Origin: Brevibacterium aurantiacum
Lineage (GTDB): Bacteria > Actinomycetota > Actinomycetes > Actinomycetales > Brevibacteriaceae
DNA: 64,000 bases
NCBI RefSeq assembly: GCF_007558825.1
Contig: NZ_VLTK01000007.1
Span: forward strand, 230,223-294,222
Direction: 5' to 3'
Below the pieces are notes generated by a model. It saw only the letters and a program-made list of their open reading frames with translations, was not told the origin of the DNA and did no database searches. Below are positions 10,939-19,670 of the stretch, piece by piece. Position numbers and translations under genes: made by a program. How positions within the stretch are numbered: the first letter of the stretch is position 1; every line of letters begins with the position of its first letter.

Positions 10939-12555
10939 ATGCCACTGAGCGTCTTCGATCTCTTTACCGTCGGCATCGGCCCGTCGAGTTCCCACACCGT
11001 CGGCCCGATGCGAGCGGCATCGAGCTTCCTCACACTTCTGGGCGACAAACTCGGATCGGTCTCCAGCATCAAGGTCGATGTATTCGGATCCCTCGCCGCC
11101 ACCGGTGCCGGACATGGCACCTTCGACGCCATCCTGATCGGCCTTGAAGGCTGTGCACCTGATCGCATCGAAGCCAATGAACTCACCGCCCGCCGGACTC
11201 GAATGTCCGAGACGGGCACCATCCTCCTCGGCGACGCTGCCGGTGGAGACTCGCCTAGGAAGGGTGCAGCCGGAGACGGATCCAGCAGTGGTGAATCTGC
11301 AGGCGTCGAGATCGCCTTCACCGAGGATGACATGGTCAAACGCCCACTGACCGTCAAACCCCGCCACACCAACGCCATGACCATCGCGGCCTTCGATGCC
11401 GAGGGCCAGACTCTGGCCGAGGAGACCTATTATTCGGTGGGCGGCGGCTTCGTCACCTCCGAAACCGAGTTCCGTGAGAAGGAGCTGGCCGCCGAGGCCG
11501 CCGTTGATGACGAAGCTGACGATGAAGCCGTTGACGATGCAGTCGACGATGAAGCCGTTGACGACGACAACGATGATCCTTCGAACGCCGACGAGTTCGC
11601 CGGCGGTGACATCGAGTTCGCCGTGGCCGACTCCGTCGTCGAGGCCGAGCTGCAGTCCTACAGCGAAGAGCTTCCGTATCCGTTCCACTCGGCCGTTGAA
11701 CTCCTGCAGCGATGCAAGGAGACGGGCATGTCCGTTGCTGAGATCATGCTCGCCAACGAGAAGTCGATGCGGGACGAGGACGAGATCCGCCACGGACTCC
11801 TCCACATCTACTCCGTGATGGAGGAATGCGCCTCAGCGTCTCTGGATCGTTCGGGCTATCTGCCGGGTGGGCTCAAGGTGCGCCGCCGCGCCCACGATTG
11901 GTATCTCAAGCTCAAAGCCGAGGACCCGGATCGCGACCCCGGCTACTACCTGGAGTGGGTCAACCTCATCGCCATGGCCGTCAACGAGGAGAATGCTTCG
12001 GGCGGACGTGTCGTCACCGCTCCGACGAACGGTGCCGCCGGCATCATCCCTGCTGTCCTCCACTATGCGCTGAACTACGTGGATTCCGTGGTCAAGGGCG
12101 GCGAGGCCGCCAAACACACGGCGATCGTGGACTTCCTGCTCACCTCGGCGGCGGTGGGTGTCCTGTACAAGGAGAGGGCATCGATCTCCGGCGCCGAGGT
12201 GGGCTGTCAGGGTGAGGTCGGATCCGCATCGTCGATGGCTGCCGGAGGATTGGCCGCCATCATGGGCGGAACTCCCGAGCAGGTCGAGAACGCCGCCGAG
12301 ATCGCCATGGAGCACAACCTGGGCTTGACCTGCGACCCGATCGCGGGATTGGTGCAGGTTCCGTGCATCGAGCGCAATGCGATCGCGGCAGGCAAGGCCA
12401 TCAACGCCTCGAGGATGGCACTGTGGGGCGACGGCCAGCACAGAGTCAGCCTCGACGAAGTGATCGAGACAATGCGCCAGACCGGCGCCGACATGAGCTC
12501 GAAGTACAAGGAGACAGCGCAGGGCGGTCTCGCCGTCAACGTCGTCGAATGCTGA
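10939..12555 (+). CDS. sdaA: L-serine ammonia-lyase (single-chain, iron-sulfur)
   Basis: A 538-residue fused alpha/beta L-serine dehydratase that converts serine to pyruvate and ammonia. The N-terminus [20 protein letters not shown] is diagnostic. Cluster cysteines are visible in [10 protein letters not shown] and in [14 protein letters not shown] start at ATG 10939 (CGGAG upstream), not at an earlier in-frame ATG. It is about 75-80 residues longer than usual. The excess includes a Gly/Ser-rich stretch (about 95-115) and an acidic insert (about 185-225) encoded by 27-base direct repeats. After gcvPTH it completes glycine to serine to pyruvate breakdown. Confidence 0.95.
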   Translation: MPLSVFDLFTVGIGPSSSHTVGPMRAASSFLTLLGDKLGSVSSIKVDVFGSLAATGAGHGTFDAILIGLEGCAPDRIEANELTARRTRMSETGTILLGDAAGGDSPRKGAAGDGSSSGESAGVEIAFTEDDMVKRPLTVKPRHTNAMTIAAFDAEGQTLAEETYYSVGGGFVTSETEFREKELAAEAAVDDEADDEAVDDAVDDEAVDDDNDDPSNADEFAGGDIEFAVADSVVEAELQSYSEELPYPFHSAVELLQRCKETGMSVAEIMLANEKSMRDEDEIRHGLLHIYSVMEECASASLDRSGYLPGGLKVRRRAHDWYLKLKAEDPDRDPGYYLEWVNLIAMAVNEENASGGRVVTAPTNGAAGIIPAVLHYALNYVDSVVKGGEAAKHTAIVDFLLTSAAVGVLYKERASISGAEVGCQGEVGSASSMAAGGLAAIMGGTPEQVENAAEIAMEHNLGLTCDPIAGLVQVPCIERNAIAAGKAINASRMALWGDGQHRVSLDEVIETMRQTGADMSSKYKETAQGGLAVNVVEC

Positions 12556-12565
12556 AGTAACCCGC

Positions 12566-12760
12566 GAGGCGGCCCGAGGGGCATGAGGCGGCTTCACGTG
12601 GCAGGCATGAGCGGCCATGAGGCAGCCCGAGGGGCATGGGGCGGCTTCACGTGGCAGGCATGAGCGGCGGCCTGAGGGGGCCCGTGAGGCAGACCCGAGG
12701 CGGGCTGCGAGAGGCAGCTTCACGAGCACGCATAAGGCGGCATGAGGCGGCATGAGGCGG
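12566..12760. repeat. 53-base tandem repeat array (minisatellite)
   Basis: Two near-identical 53-base units begin at 12566 and 12619 (each begins GAGGC and contains GGCTTCACGTGGCAGGCATG). They are followed by a decayed third unit around 12686-12740 and short GGCGGCAT-AA/GAGGCGGCATGAGG repeats. It is a noncoding array directly after sdaA. Slipped-strand copying would make its length variable between strains. Confidence 0.75.
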
Positions 12761-13264
12761 TCTGACGCGGGTCTCACCCGGCAGTGGGCCAGTCCTTTGG
12801 GCCGGTCGGCTGCCAGCTCTCCTGTGTGGCCGAAGACCGTCTATTCTGCTGCTCTGCTGCCAGTTCTCCTCGGGACCACAACTGCCTGCCTGGAAGCCCC
12901 GGTCAGAGGCGGTGCCGCCGCCGAGACCACGCCTGCGATCCGATACGCCGCTGCGTGCACCGCTGTCTGGGAGCTCCGGCGTTGTGTCGGTCAGTGGTCT
13001 CCTCTGGCTGCCTAATCCTGCGTCGCGCACAGCTGTTGCCCCACACCCTGAAAAGTCATTCCTCAGTCATGCTCAGAGGCGGCGTCGAAACGTGGAACAG
13101 TCGTGGAACCGCTGTTCCAAAGCCACTGGAATGTAACGAAACGATAACGAAGCTCTGCCCCGGAATGAGCGCGCAGGAGCGCCCTGGCGCATCCCAGAGA
13201 TGCCACGGGGAAGCCCCGGTTCATGACTTGGGGGACACGCGCGGGAATCACCCCCGAATGTGGC
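12761..13264. other. About 500 bases without a recognisable gene
   Basis: Open frames exist on both strands but none has a ribosome binding site, family resemblance or normal composition. Near 13202-13263 a small three-way fold can be drawn: GCCAC pairs with GTGGC around the hairpins GGGG-AAG-CCCC and GGGGG...CCCCC. I could not match it to a known riboswitch class. The region lies upstream of ectA. Confidence 0.4.
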
Positions 13265-13284
13265 GTGAATCGCCGTTTTCGGAG

Positions 13285-13312
13285 TTGACGCTCATCCTCA
13301 GGTCGTTAGGTT
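13285..13312 (+). promoter_or_regulatory. ectA promoter, predicting a leaderless mRNA
   Basis: TTGACG (13285-13290) and TAGGTT (13307-13312) are 16 bases apart and resemble a housekeeping -35/-10 pair. The expected transcription start falls at 13319-13320, which is the GTG start of ectA itself. There is no Shine-Dalgarno sequence, so the first gene of the operon is probably translated as a leaderless mRNA, a mode common in actinobacteria. Confidence 0.55.
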
Positions 13313-13319
13313 TGGGGGC

Positions 13320-13814
13320 GTGAGAAACGCAGTCGCTGAACCTCAAACAGAAACCGATGTCCGTACTCCGACCATGGAGGACGGGCAACACATGTGGAGA
13401 CTGGCTAAAGATTCGGCCGTTCTCGACCTCAACTCTTCGTACTCGTACATCCTCTGGTGTCGTGATTTCTCGGCAACCTCGACCATCGCGCGAATCGGCG
13501 GAGAGCCCGCCGGGTTCGTCACCGGTTACACCCGCCCGGATCGGCCCAACACGCTGATGATCTGGCAGGTCGCAGTTTCGTCGGACTTCCGCGGACACGG
13601 ACTGGCGAAGACCATGCTCAACGAGCTGGCTGATCGCACCAATGCGCTCCGCCTGGAGACGACGATCACCGATGACAACGACGCGTCAAACCGTCTGTTC
13701 CAGTCATTCGCTGAGCAGCGTGACGCAAACTGCGAACGACGTGCGCTGATCACTCCGGATCTGTACCCGGATGGCCACGACACCGAGTACCTGTACGAAA
13801 TCGCACCACTTTGA
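13320..13814 (+). CDS. ectA: L-2,4-diaminobutyrate N-acetyltransferase
   Basis: A 164-residue GNAT-fold enzyme that acetylates diaminobutyrate at the gamma-amino group, the second step of ectoine synthesis. Diagnostic EctA sequence includes LDLNSSYSYILWCRDF and the acetyl-CoA loop VSSDFRGHGLAKTM (residues about 81-94). It starts with GTG at 13320; no upstream alternative exists in frame. First gene of ectABC. A 168-base gap with a 16-bp perfect palindrome (13852-13867) separates it from ectB. Confidence 0.95.
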   Translation: MRNAVAEPQTETDVRTPTMEDGQHMWRLAKDSAVLDLNSSYSYILWCRDFSATSTIARIGGEPAGFVTGYTRPDRPNTLMIWQVAVSSDFRGHGLAKTMLNELADRTNALRLETTITDDNDASNRLFQSFAEQRDANCERRALITPDLYPDGHDTEYLYEIAPL

Positions 13815-13981
13815 TGCACCGCTGAGAAGCGTGGTGCCACCAGGCGCCCTGGGGATCAGCTGATCCCGTCTGAGGACGCCGACCGGCGATAGTCGTACCC
13901 GAAACTGATCGGTCGCGGCCACCGCCTAGCTGCTTGCTCACGAGGCAAGCGCGTAATCCAGAAGTCGAAAGGACTCAAGTG

Positions 13982-15274
13982 ATGACCGAAACCTCTAAGA
14001 CCACAACTCCCGATATCTTCGAAACTCGCGAATCAGCCGTGCGAGGATACTCGCGTTCCTGGCCTGCCACCTTCGCCAAGGCACATGGCGCGAAGCAGTG
14101 GGACGAAGACGGCAAGGAATACATCGATTTCTTCTCCGGCGCCGGAGCTCTCAACTACGGGCACAACAACCCTGTCGTGATGAACCCTCTGGTCGAGTAC
14201 CTCCAGTCAGGTGCTGTTCTGCACTCGCTGGATATGAAGACCCCGGCCAAGCGTGAGTTCCTCGAGACCTTCCAGGACCTCATCCTCAAGCCGCGCGGAC
14301 TCGATTACACCGTGATGTTCCCCGGACCAACGGGGACCAACACCGTCGAGGCTGCCCTCAAGCTGGCTCGTAAGGTCACCGGCCGTCAGCACATGCTGTC
14401 CTTCACCAACGCATTCCACGGCATGACCCTGGGATCGCTGTCGGTGACCGGCAACTCGATGAAGCGCGAAGGCGCAGGCATCCCGCTGACCAACAGCTCG
14501 AAGATTCCTTATGATGACTACTTCGACGGAGAGATCCCTGACTTCCTGTGGCTTGAGAAGGTCCTCGAAGACTCCGGCTCCGGCGTCGATAAGCCAGCCG
14601 CTGTCATCGTTGAGACCGTGCAGGGCGAAGGCGGCCTCCGCGCCGCTCGCGCCGAATGGCTTCGTGCTCTGTCCGAGCTGACCAAGAAGCACGACATCCT
14701 GCTCATCGTCGACGACGTCCAGGCTGGCTGTGGCCGTACCGGATCATTCTTCAGCTTCGAAGAGGCCGGCATCGAACCTGACATCGTGTGCCTGTCGAAG
14801 TCGATCTCCGGTTCGGGCCTGCCGATGGCACTGACTCTCTTCCGTCCCGAGCTCGACGCCTGGGAGCCAGGCGAGCACAACGGAACCTTCCGCGGAAACA
14901 ACCCCGCATTCGTCACGGCGACCGCCGCGATCAAGAACTTCTGGGCCGACAACACCTTCCAGAACGAATTGGCCGACACGATCGCCGCACTGCACCAGCG
15001 CCTCGACTCGATTGTGGAAAAGGCAGAGGGGGCATCCATCCGTGGACGCGGACTCCTCGCCGGACTGCACTTCGAGGACGACGAGATCGCCGGCAAGGTG
15101 GCAGCGGAAGCCTTCGACAACGGCCTGCTCCTCGAGACCTCCGGTCCCAAGGACGAGGTCACGAAGATCATGCCTCCGCTGACCATCTCCTCGCACGATC
15201 TGGAGCAGGGTCTCGACATCATCGAGGCTGCTGTGCTGAAGTTCGCTCCGGCCGCAGAACCAGCGGCGGTCTGA
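13982..15274 (+). CDS. ectB: Diaminobutyrate-2-oxoglutarate transaminase
   Basis: A 430-residue class III PLP aminotransferase that makes L-2,4-diaminobutyrate from aspartate semialdehyde, the first step of ectoine synthesis. Motifs are [15 protein letters not shown] near the N-terminus, [16 protein letters not shown] binding the cofactor phosphate, [13 protein letters not shown] with the cofactor Asp, and the PLP Lys in [10 protein letters not shown] (residues about 260-270). ATG 13982 follows AAAGGA; an earlier in-frame ATG lacks such a site. It has the normal family length. Confidence 0.96.
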   Translation: MTETSKTTTPDIFETRESAVRGYSRSWPATFAKAHGAKQWDEDGKEYIDFFSGAGALNYGHNNPVVMNPLVEYLQSGAVLHSLDMKTPAKREFLETFQDLILKPRGLDYTVMFPGPTGTNTVEAALKLARKVTGRQHMLSFTNAFHGMTLGSLSVTGNSMKREGAGIPLTNSSKIPYDDYFDGEIPDFLWLEKVLEDSGSGVDKPAAVIVETVQGEGGLRAARAEWLRALSELTKKHDILLIVDDVQAGCGRTGSFFSFEEAGIEPDIVCLSKSISGSGLPMALTLFRPELDAWEPGEHNGTFRGNNPAFVTATAAIKNFWADNTFQNELADTIAALHQRLDSIVEKAEGASIRGRGLLAGLHFEDDEIAGKVAAEAFDNGLLLETSGPKDEVTKIMPPLTISSHDLEQGLDIIEAAVLKFAPAAEPAAV

Positions 15275-15429
15275 GCCTGCTCCCAGCTGAGCGCGAGAGC
15301 CTGAAAAACTGAGCCTCGGTTTGCCGAGACTCAACCATGAAACTTGAATGATGCGTTGCCGGTGGATCGGTCGAAATTTCGACTGAAACATCGGCAACCC
15401 GTCTGATATACCAAACGAAAGGACCACGA

Positions 15430-15822
15430 ATGTACGTAGTCAACCGCGATGACCTCAACGACACAGACCGCGACATCAAGTCAGAGACCTGGCGCAGCCG
15501 CCGCATGGTGCTGGGCAAGGAACGTGTCGGATTCTCGCTCCACGACACCGTGATCTACGCCGGGACGACCTCGACCTTCCACTACCAGAACCACGTTGAA
15601 GCCGTGTACTGCGTGCAGGGCAAGGGCACTCTGACCGACCAGGAAACCGGCGAGACCTACCCACTCTCCGATGGCACCATGTACCTGCTGGATGGACACG
15701 AGAAGCACACCGTCGTGGCTGATGAAGAGCTGCGCATGGCCTGCGTATTCAACCCGCCGGTCACCGGCCGTGAGACCCACGACGAGAACGGCGTCTACCC
15801 GCTCATCGTCGAAGAGGACTGA
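15430..15822 (+). CDS. ectC: L-ectoine synthase
   Basis: A 130-residue cupin enzyme that cyclises N-gamma-acetyl-diaminobutyrate to ectoine. Signatures are MYVVNRDDL, the metal-ligand strand [17 protein letters not shown] and DGHEKH. ATG 15430 follows GAAAGGA. A 155-base gap precedes it. A long hairpin after it (15931-15998) closes the operon. No ectoine hydroxylase gene (ectD) or aspartokinase gene follows, so this locus alone makes ectoine, not hydroxyectoine. Confidence 0.97.
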   Translation: MYVVNRDDLNDTDRDIKSETWRSRRMVLGKERVGFSLHDTVIYAGTTSTFHYQNHVEAVYCVQGKGTLTDQETGETYPLSDGTMYLLDGHEKHTVVADEELRMACVFNPPVTGRETHDENGVYPLIVEED

Positions 15823-15930
15823 GTTCTCTCGTGAGCTGAGATGCTCCCTCGCCGAGGTGGCTGATCGTTGATCAGACACTGACGCTGGCAGTTGTTCAGA
15901 TTCGGTGCTGATGCATCGACGGACACCGGA

Positions 15931-15998
15931 AAAGGTGGTCACGGGCCCGAGGAGAACCCGCATTGTGCGGGGTCGACTTCGGTTCCGTGGCCACCTTT
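15931..15998 (+). terminator. Terminator of the ectABC operon
   Basis: AAAGGTGGTCACGG pairs with CCGTGGCCACCTTT (one G-U pair). Inside the loop a second stem, CCCGCA-TTG-TGCGGG, forms. The distal arm ends in TTTCTT. It stands between ectC and the convergent glxA-type gene. Confidence 0.7.
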
Positions 15999-16035
15999 CT
16001 TGTGCCTCGCTTGTCTCGTTCGTGGAGCGGCTGCC

Positions 16036-17031
16036 TTAGGAAGCATTCGCAATCGCAACGGGTGCGGCGTCGTTCGCGCCGTGAGCGTTGAAGGTTCGCC
16101 GGTAGGCCCCGGGTGGGACACCGTATTCGGCGGCGAAATGGGTGCGCAGGTTGGTCGCGGTGCCGAGTCCTACTCGCATTGCGATTGCTTCGACCGTGAG
16201 ATCGGTGGACTCGAGGAGCTCTTGGGTAGTCTGGAGCTTCTCCCGTCGGAGCCATTCCTGCGGTGAGAGATTGGCCCGACTGCGAAACTGTCGGTTCAGC
16301 GAACGGACACTGATTCCTGCGTACCGTGCCATGGCTGTGACTGTGACTTCGGCGAGGTGGCAACGTGCCCAGTGTTCGACATCGTCTTCTCTGGCAGAAG
16401 CGGTGTGCGGCCGGTAGCGGATGAACTGCGACTGGCCCCCATCACGGTGTGGGGGGATGACGACACGGCGGGCAACCTCGTTGGCAGTCGCGGCGCCGAA
16501 GTCCCTGCGTACGAGCTCGAGGCAGAGGTCGATGGCGGCGGCACTGCCAGCAGATGTCCACACGTCGTCATGGACGTAGAGCACGCCGGGGTCGACAGTC
16601 ACGCTCGGGTAGAGCCGAGCCAGCTCCTCGGCGTGCATCCAATGTGTCGTGGCGCATCGGCCATCGAGAAGCCCGGCTTCGGCGAGTACGAATGCACCGG
16701 AGCACAGCGAAACGATCCGAGCACCCCGGGCGTGCTCGGAAACCAGGGCCTCGAGCAGCGCTGGGGGAGCCCCGCCATGGATGTTCGCGCAGGCAGGAAC
16801 GATGATCGTATCTGCGTCTTTCAGCGCGTCCAATCCACGCCCGTCGGGCACCTGCATCCCGAAGCCGATCGTGGTCTCTGGTGACGTGCCGACGAGTTCG
16901 AAGTCGTACCAATCCGGGGTGAGATCGCTCCGATCGATTCCGAAGATCTCAGCGGCTCCCGCCAGTTCGAAGAGCGGTACTCCGGGGGTGGCAACGAGGG
17001 CCACCCTGCTTCTGTCCGATTTCATGCGCAT
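16036..17031 (-). CDS. GlxA family (DJ-1/PfpI plus AraC) transcriptional regulator
   Basis: About 331 residues. The N-terminal half is a DJ-1/PfpI-like domain (VALVATPGVPLFELAGAAEI, then IVSLCSGAFVLAEAGLLDG with the nucleophile-elbow Cys). The C-terminal third is an AraC helix-turn-helix pair (AMARYAGISVRSLNRQFR). GlxA-type proteins often control amine, amino acid or quaternary-ammonium metabolism. The start is uncertain: GTG 17052, ATG 17031 and ATG 17025 are in frame, and none has a strong ribosome site. It is divergent from the APC permease at 17085, its likely target. Confidence 0.88.
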   Translation of the reverse strand: MRMKSDRSRVALVATPGVPLFELAGAAEIFGIDRSDLTPDWYDFELVGTSPETTIGFGMQVPDGRGLDALKDADTIIVPACANIHGGAPPALLEALVSEHARGARIVSLCSGAFVLAEAGLLDGRCATTHWMHAEELARLYPSVTVDPGVLYVHDDVWTSAGSAAAIDLCLELVRRDFGAATANEVARRVVIPPHRDGGQSQFIRYRPHTASAREDDVEHWARCHLAEVTVTAMARYAGISVRSLNRQFRSRANLSPQEWLRREKLQTTQELLESTDLTVEAIAMRVGLGTATNLRTHFAAEYGVPPGAYRRTFNAHGANDAAPVAIANAS

Positions 17032-17084
17032 AGCGACGAGTTTGCCACTCACCTACGGTGCGGTCAATGGACGACTCTTGAGAT

Positions 17085-18401
17085 ATGGACACGAAGAGTG
17101 CAAGCACAGGCAAACTGACGGCACACATCGGACTGGGGCAGGGGGTCGCGCTGTACGTCAGTGCGACCCTCGGGGCTGGGGTACTGGTGCTGCCTGGTCA
17201 GATAGCGAGTTCGGCCGGGCCCGCGTCGCTGCTGTCGTGGGTCGTGGCCTGCGCGATCGGTGCGATGCTGGCTTTGCTGTTCGTGTCGCTTGCTCGCAGA
17301 TTGCCGGGAGCCGGAGGGATCGCCACCTATGTCGGCCAGGCCTATGGTGCGACTGCGGGCGGTTTGGCAGGGTGGATGTATTTCAGCGCCGGCGCCATCG
17401 GACAGATCGTCGTGCCTCTGACTGGCGGATACTACGTCGCAGAGGCGTTCTCCCTCAGCAGCGGTTGGGCGTACCTCACGGCGGCCGGGATCCTGGCTGT
17501 GGCGGTCGGCGCCAATCTTGTCGGTGCGAGGGTCAGCACGGGAGCGCAGCTGGGCCTGGCGCTGACTGTGGCTCTGGCGCTGCTGGCGACCATCATTGTG
17601 GCGATACCGCGAATGGATTCGGATCGGCTGTCTCCCTTCGCTCCGCACGGACTGCCCCCGATCGGCAGCGGGGTCATCGTGCTGTTCTTCGCCTTCGCCG
17701 GGTGGGAAGCTGTGGCTCATCTCGTCGGAGAGTTTCGCAGGCCCAACCGTGACGTTCCACGCGCAGTCGGCATCACGATCGTCATCGTCACCGTCCTCTA
17801 CCTCGGAATCGCCGCAGCTGTGGTGCTCACGGGAACATACGGCTCACCGGAGACAGACCACGTTGCTATCGGCTTGCTGCTGGAGCAGGCATTCGGCGGA
17901 AATGCCGCTCTTGCGGCAGCTGTGATTGCCGTCGTCATCAGCCTGGGGACGACGAATGCCTTCATTGCAGGAGTGTCCCGCCTCGGCTATTCCTTGGGTA
18001 AGGAGGGGTGGCTGCCCCAATCGGCGGCACACGTCTCTTCAACTTCGGTGCCGGTCGGTGGAGTGCTGGCTGTAGCGCTGGTGGCCTTCGTCGGACTTGG
18101 CTTGGCCTGGTTGTGCTCGTGGGGCACGGAGGCTCTGGTGGTCGTTCCCTCGACCCTGGTCGTCTTCGTGTATCTAGCTGCTGCCATTGCAGGAATTAAG
18201 CTGCTCAAGGGTAAGGGGCGTGTCGCCGCAATAGTCTCGGTGGTGCTCATCGCGGTTGTTGTACCCTCCTCAATGAGTAATGTGATCATTCCACTCATCG
18301 TGATCGGCGTCGCTCTGACGATGCGTCTCGTGCTCAGGCGGGTGAGCCGGAGTGTGAATGGGCGCACCGGTGCGAGCGTCGCCCAGCAGGCGCATGGCTG
18401 A
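17085..18401 (+). CDS. APC family permease, YjeH-like amino acid exporter
   Basis: A 438-residue inner-membrane protein with about 12 hydrophobic helices. The N-terminal IGLGQGVALYVSATLGAGVL and LPGQIASSAGPASLLSW resemble the YjeH group of the amino acid-polyamine-organocation superfamily. YjeH of Escherichia coli exports methionine and branched-chain amino acids. The divergent GlxA-type regulator, 50-60 bases away, probably controls it. The substrate is inferred from family only. Confidence 0.82.
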   Translation: MDTKSASTGKLTAHIGLGQGVALYVSATLGAGVLVLPGQIASSAGPASLLSWVVACAIGAMLALLFVSLARRLPGAGGIATYVGQAYGATAGGLAGWMYFSAGAIGQIVVPLTGGYYVAEAFSLSSGWAYLTAAGILAVAVGANLVGARVSTGAQLGLALTVALALLATIIVAIPRMDSDRLSPFAPHGLPPIGSGVIVLFFAFAGWEAVAHLVGEFRRPNRDVPRAVGITIVIVTVLYLGIAAAVVLTGTYGSPETDHVAIGLLLEQAFGGNAALAAAVIAVVISLGTTNAFIAGVSRLGYSLGKEGWLPQSAAHVSSTSVPVGGVLAVALVAFVGLGLAWLCSWGTEALVVVPSTLVVFVYLAAAIAGIKLLKGKGRVAAIVSVVLIAVVVPSSMSNVIIPLIVIGVALTMRLVLRRVSRSVNGRTGASVAQQAHG

Positions 18402-18525
18402 CTTCATCTGTGATACTGTGTGGTCATACAACTTTCAAGTTTCGATACGTGGCGCTGCCGACTGCACGTTCCAAGACTCCAACTCTGGCAATCCCAGTTC
18501 TCATTCTCTTCTCTTTGGAGTCTCC

Positions 18526-19239
18526 ATGAAGTTCATCAGGCGTGCACTCATCTCTGCGCTTGCCGTAGCGGCCCTCATCGTCGGTCCAGCTGTTTCTGCT
18601 GAAGCCGCAAGTACATCCTTCGACGTGACCAAGTTGTCGGGCAGCAGTCTTGTGATCTCGAATAGCAATTGCAAGAGCACGAATGTGTATATGAAACATA
18701 GGAAATCGAGGGTCGACGATTGGTCTGTCGACACTGAGGTGCATGGTCGGCATGGCCCCTCGACGTCAGCATATTTCGATTCATATGGGTCGACCAGCAA
18801 AGATCGCGTTCAGGTCTGTCCTTCTTGGGATGGGCTCGGGAAGTACACGATCGGTCCGTCTGAAGTCAGGGCCTACTACTACGGCGGTGCCAGCTACAAC
18901 GACTACGGCGAAGTCGAGCGCGCGGACTACACCAAAGGATCCTTCTACGTCCGCGGCAAGACGTATGCCTCCCTATCGACCAAGCGCAGCGGCAAGACCG
19001 TCACTCTGACGTCGAAGACGAAGGTCTACAACCCGGAACGATACGCGAAGGTCACCTACAACCCGAAGGTGAAGTTCCAGGTCAAGTCCGGGAGTAAGTG
19101 GAAGACCATCAAAACTGTCCAGGCCAAGAAGGGCAAGGCTACCTACAAGACAAATACGAAGAGCAAGAAGACCTACCGCGTGGCCTTCGGTCAGGTCAGC
19201 TGGGCAACCGGAGCCACCTCGAAGTCGGTCAAGCGCTGA
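18526..19239 (+). CDS. Small secreted basic protein of unknown function
   Basis: A 237-residue exported protein. Residues 1-28 are a clear Sec signal peptide (MKFIRRA, hydrophobic core, VSAEA cleavage region). The mature part has two cysteines in the first half and a strongly Lys/Thr/Tyr-rich second half (about residues 140-237) with repeating KTxT and KxTYK patterns, suggesting a small beta-rich wall- or polymer-binding domain. I do not recognise a named family. ATG 18526 follows TTTGGAG. It is a single gene followed by a strong hairpin. Confidence 0.8.
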   Translation: MKFIRRALISALAVAALIVGPAVSAEAASTSFDVTKLSGSSLVISNSNCKSTNVYMKHRKSRVDDWSVDTEVHGRHGPSTSAYFDSYGSTSKDRVQVCPSWDGLGKYTIGPSEVRAYYYGGASYNDYGEVERADYTKGSFYVRGKTYASLSTKRSGKTVTLTSKTKVYNPERYAKVTYNPKVKFQVKSGSKWKTIKTVQAKKGKATYKTNTKSKKTYRVAFGQVSWATGATSKSVKR

Positions 19240-19242
19240 TCG

Positions 19243-19287
19243 TCCGCGAGTGACGGTGCTCAAGCGCTGACCGACGTCACTCGCGGA
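19243..19287. terminator. Bidirectional terminator-like stem
   Basis: TCCGCGAGTGACG (19243-19255) pairs perfectly with 19275-19287 around a 19-base loop. It overlaps the stop codon region of the convergent gene ending at 19277. The 11-mer TCAAGCGCTGA occurs at 19229-19239 and again in the loop at 19260-19270, a short direct duplication. Confidence 0.6.
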
Positions 19288-19576
19288 TAGTCAGGTCTGC
19301 CCCGTGCATATATCCGCGGGGCCCTTCAAAAGGACCTAACGCTTCGCCGAGAGGCAGCTCCAAGGCGCCGAGCTCGGCCGTCTGACGGCCTCCGTATCCT
19401 GAGGCGCGGAGGTTCTCGTTGTAACGGAGGCGCCCGAAGTCCGCATCGGTGACCGTCCAGATGACCACCTGCGGTGGATCATCGTTGGTGAACGTCACTC
19501 GATGGGAATCGGCCGTGACCGACCATCCGGTCGCCTCGGCGAGGGATTCGGCCAATTCTGTGCGATCCACAGTCAT
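19277..19576 (-). CDS. Hypothetical protein, 99 residues
   Basis: A small soluble protein with an excellent ribosome site (AGGAGG eight bases before ATG 19576). The sequence begins MTVDRTELAESLAEATGW and contains a beta-rich middle (VTFTNDDPPQVVIWTV) and a Gly/Leu/Glu-rich end. I recognise no family, no signal peptide and no membrane segment. It lies downstream of the AGCS symporter gene on the same strand, but a strong hairpin separates them, so it is probably expressed separately or by read-through. Confidence 0.65.
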   Translation of the reverse strand: MTVDRTELAESLAEATGWSVTADSHRVTFTNDDPPQVVIWTVTDADFGRLRYNENLRASGYGGRQTAELGALELPLGEALGPFEGPRGYMHGADLTIRE

Positions 19577-19603
19577 GCGAACTTCCTCCTGGGTAGAACA
19601 TTG

Positions 19604-19649
19604 AAAACCACATCGGGCACTCCCAGAGAAGGGCGCCCGATGTGGTTTT
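19604..19649. terminator. Terminator of the AGCS symporter gene
   Basis: AAAACCACATCGGGC (19604-19618) pairs perfectly with 19635-19649 around a 16-base loop. On the minus strand it ends in TTTT and lies 22 bases after the symporter stop, the form of a classical intrinsic terminator. Confidence 0.75.
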
Positions 19650-19670
19650 ACGATCACTGCGCTGGCAGCA

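Noticed and set aside
13130..13264. Possible c-di-AMP (ydaO) riboswitch upstream of ectA
   Set aside because: The promoter-like TAACGAAACGATAACG and the G/C-rich stems are suggestive, but the conserved GGGTGAATC-type segments are not present in the right order. The predicted ectA promoter also lies downstream of it.
12647..13323. Several open frames of 75-180 codons on both strands after sdaA
   Set aside because: They lie in minisatellite or GC-rich noncoding DNA, lack ribosome sites and show no family resemblance.
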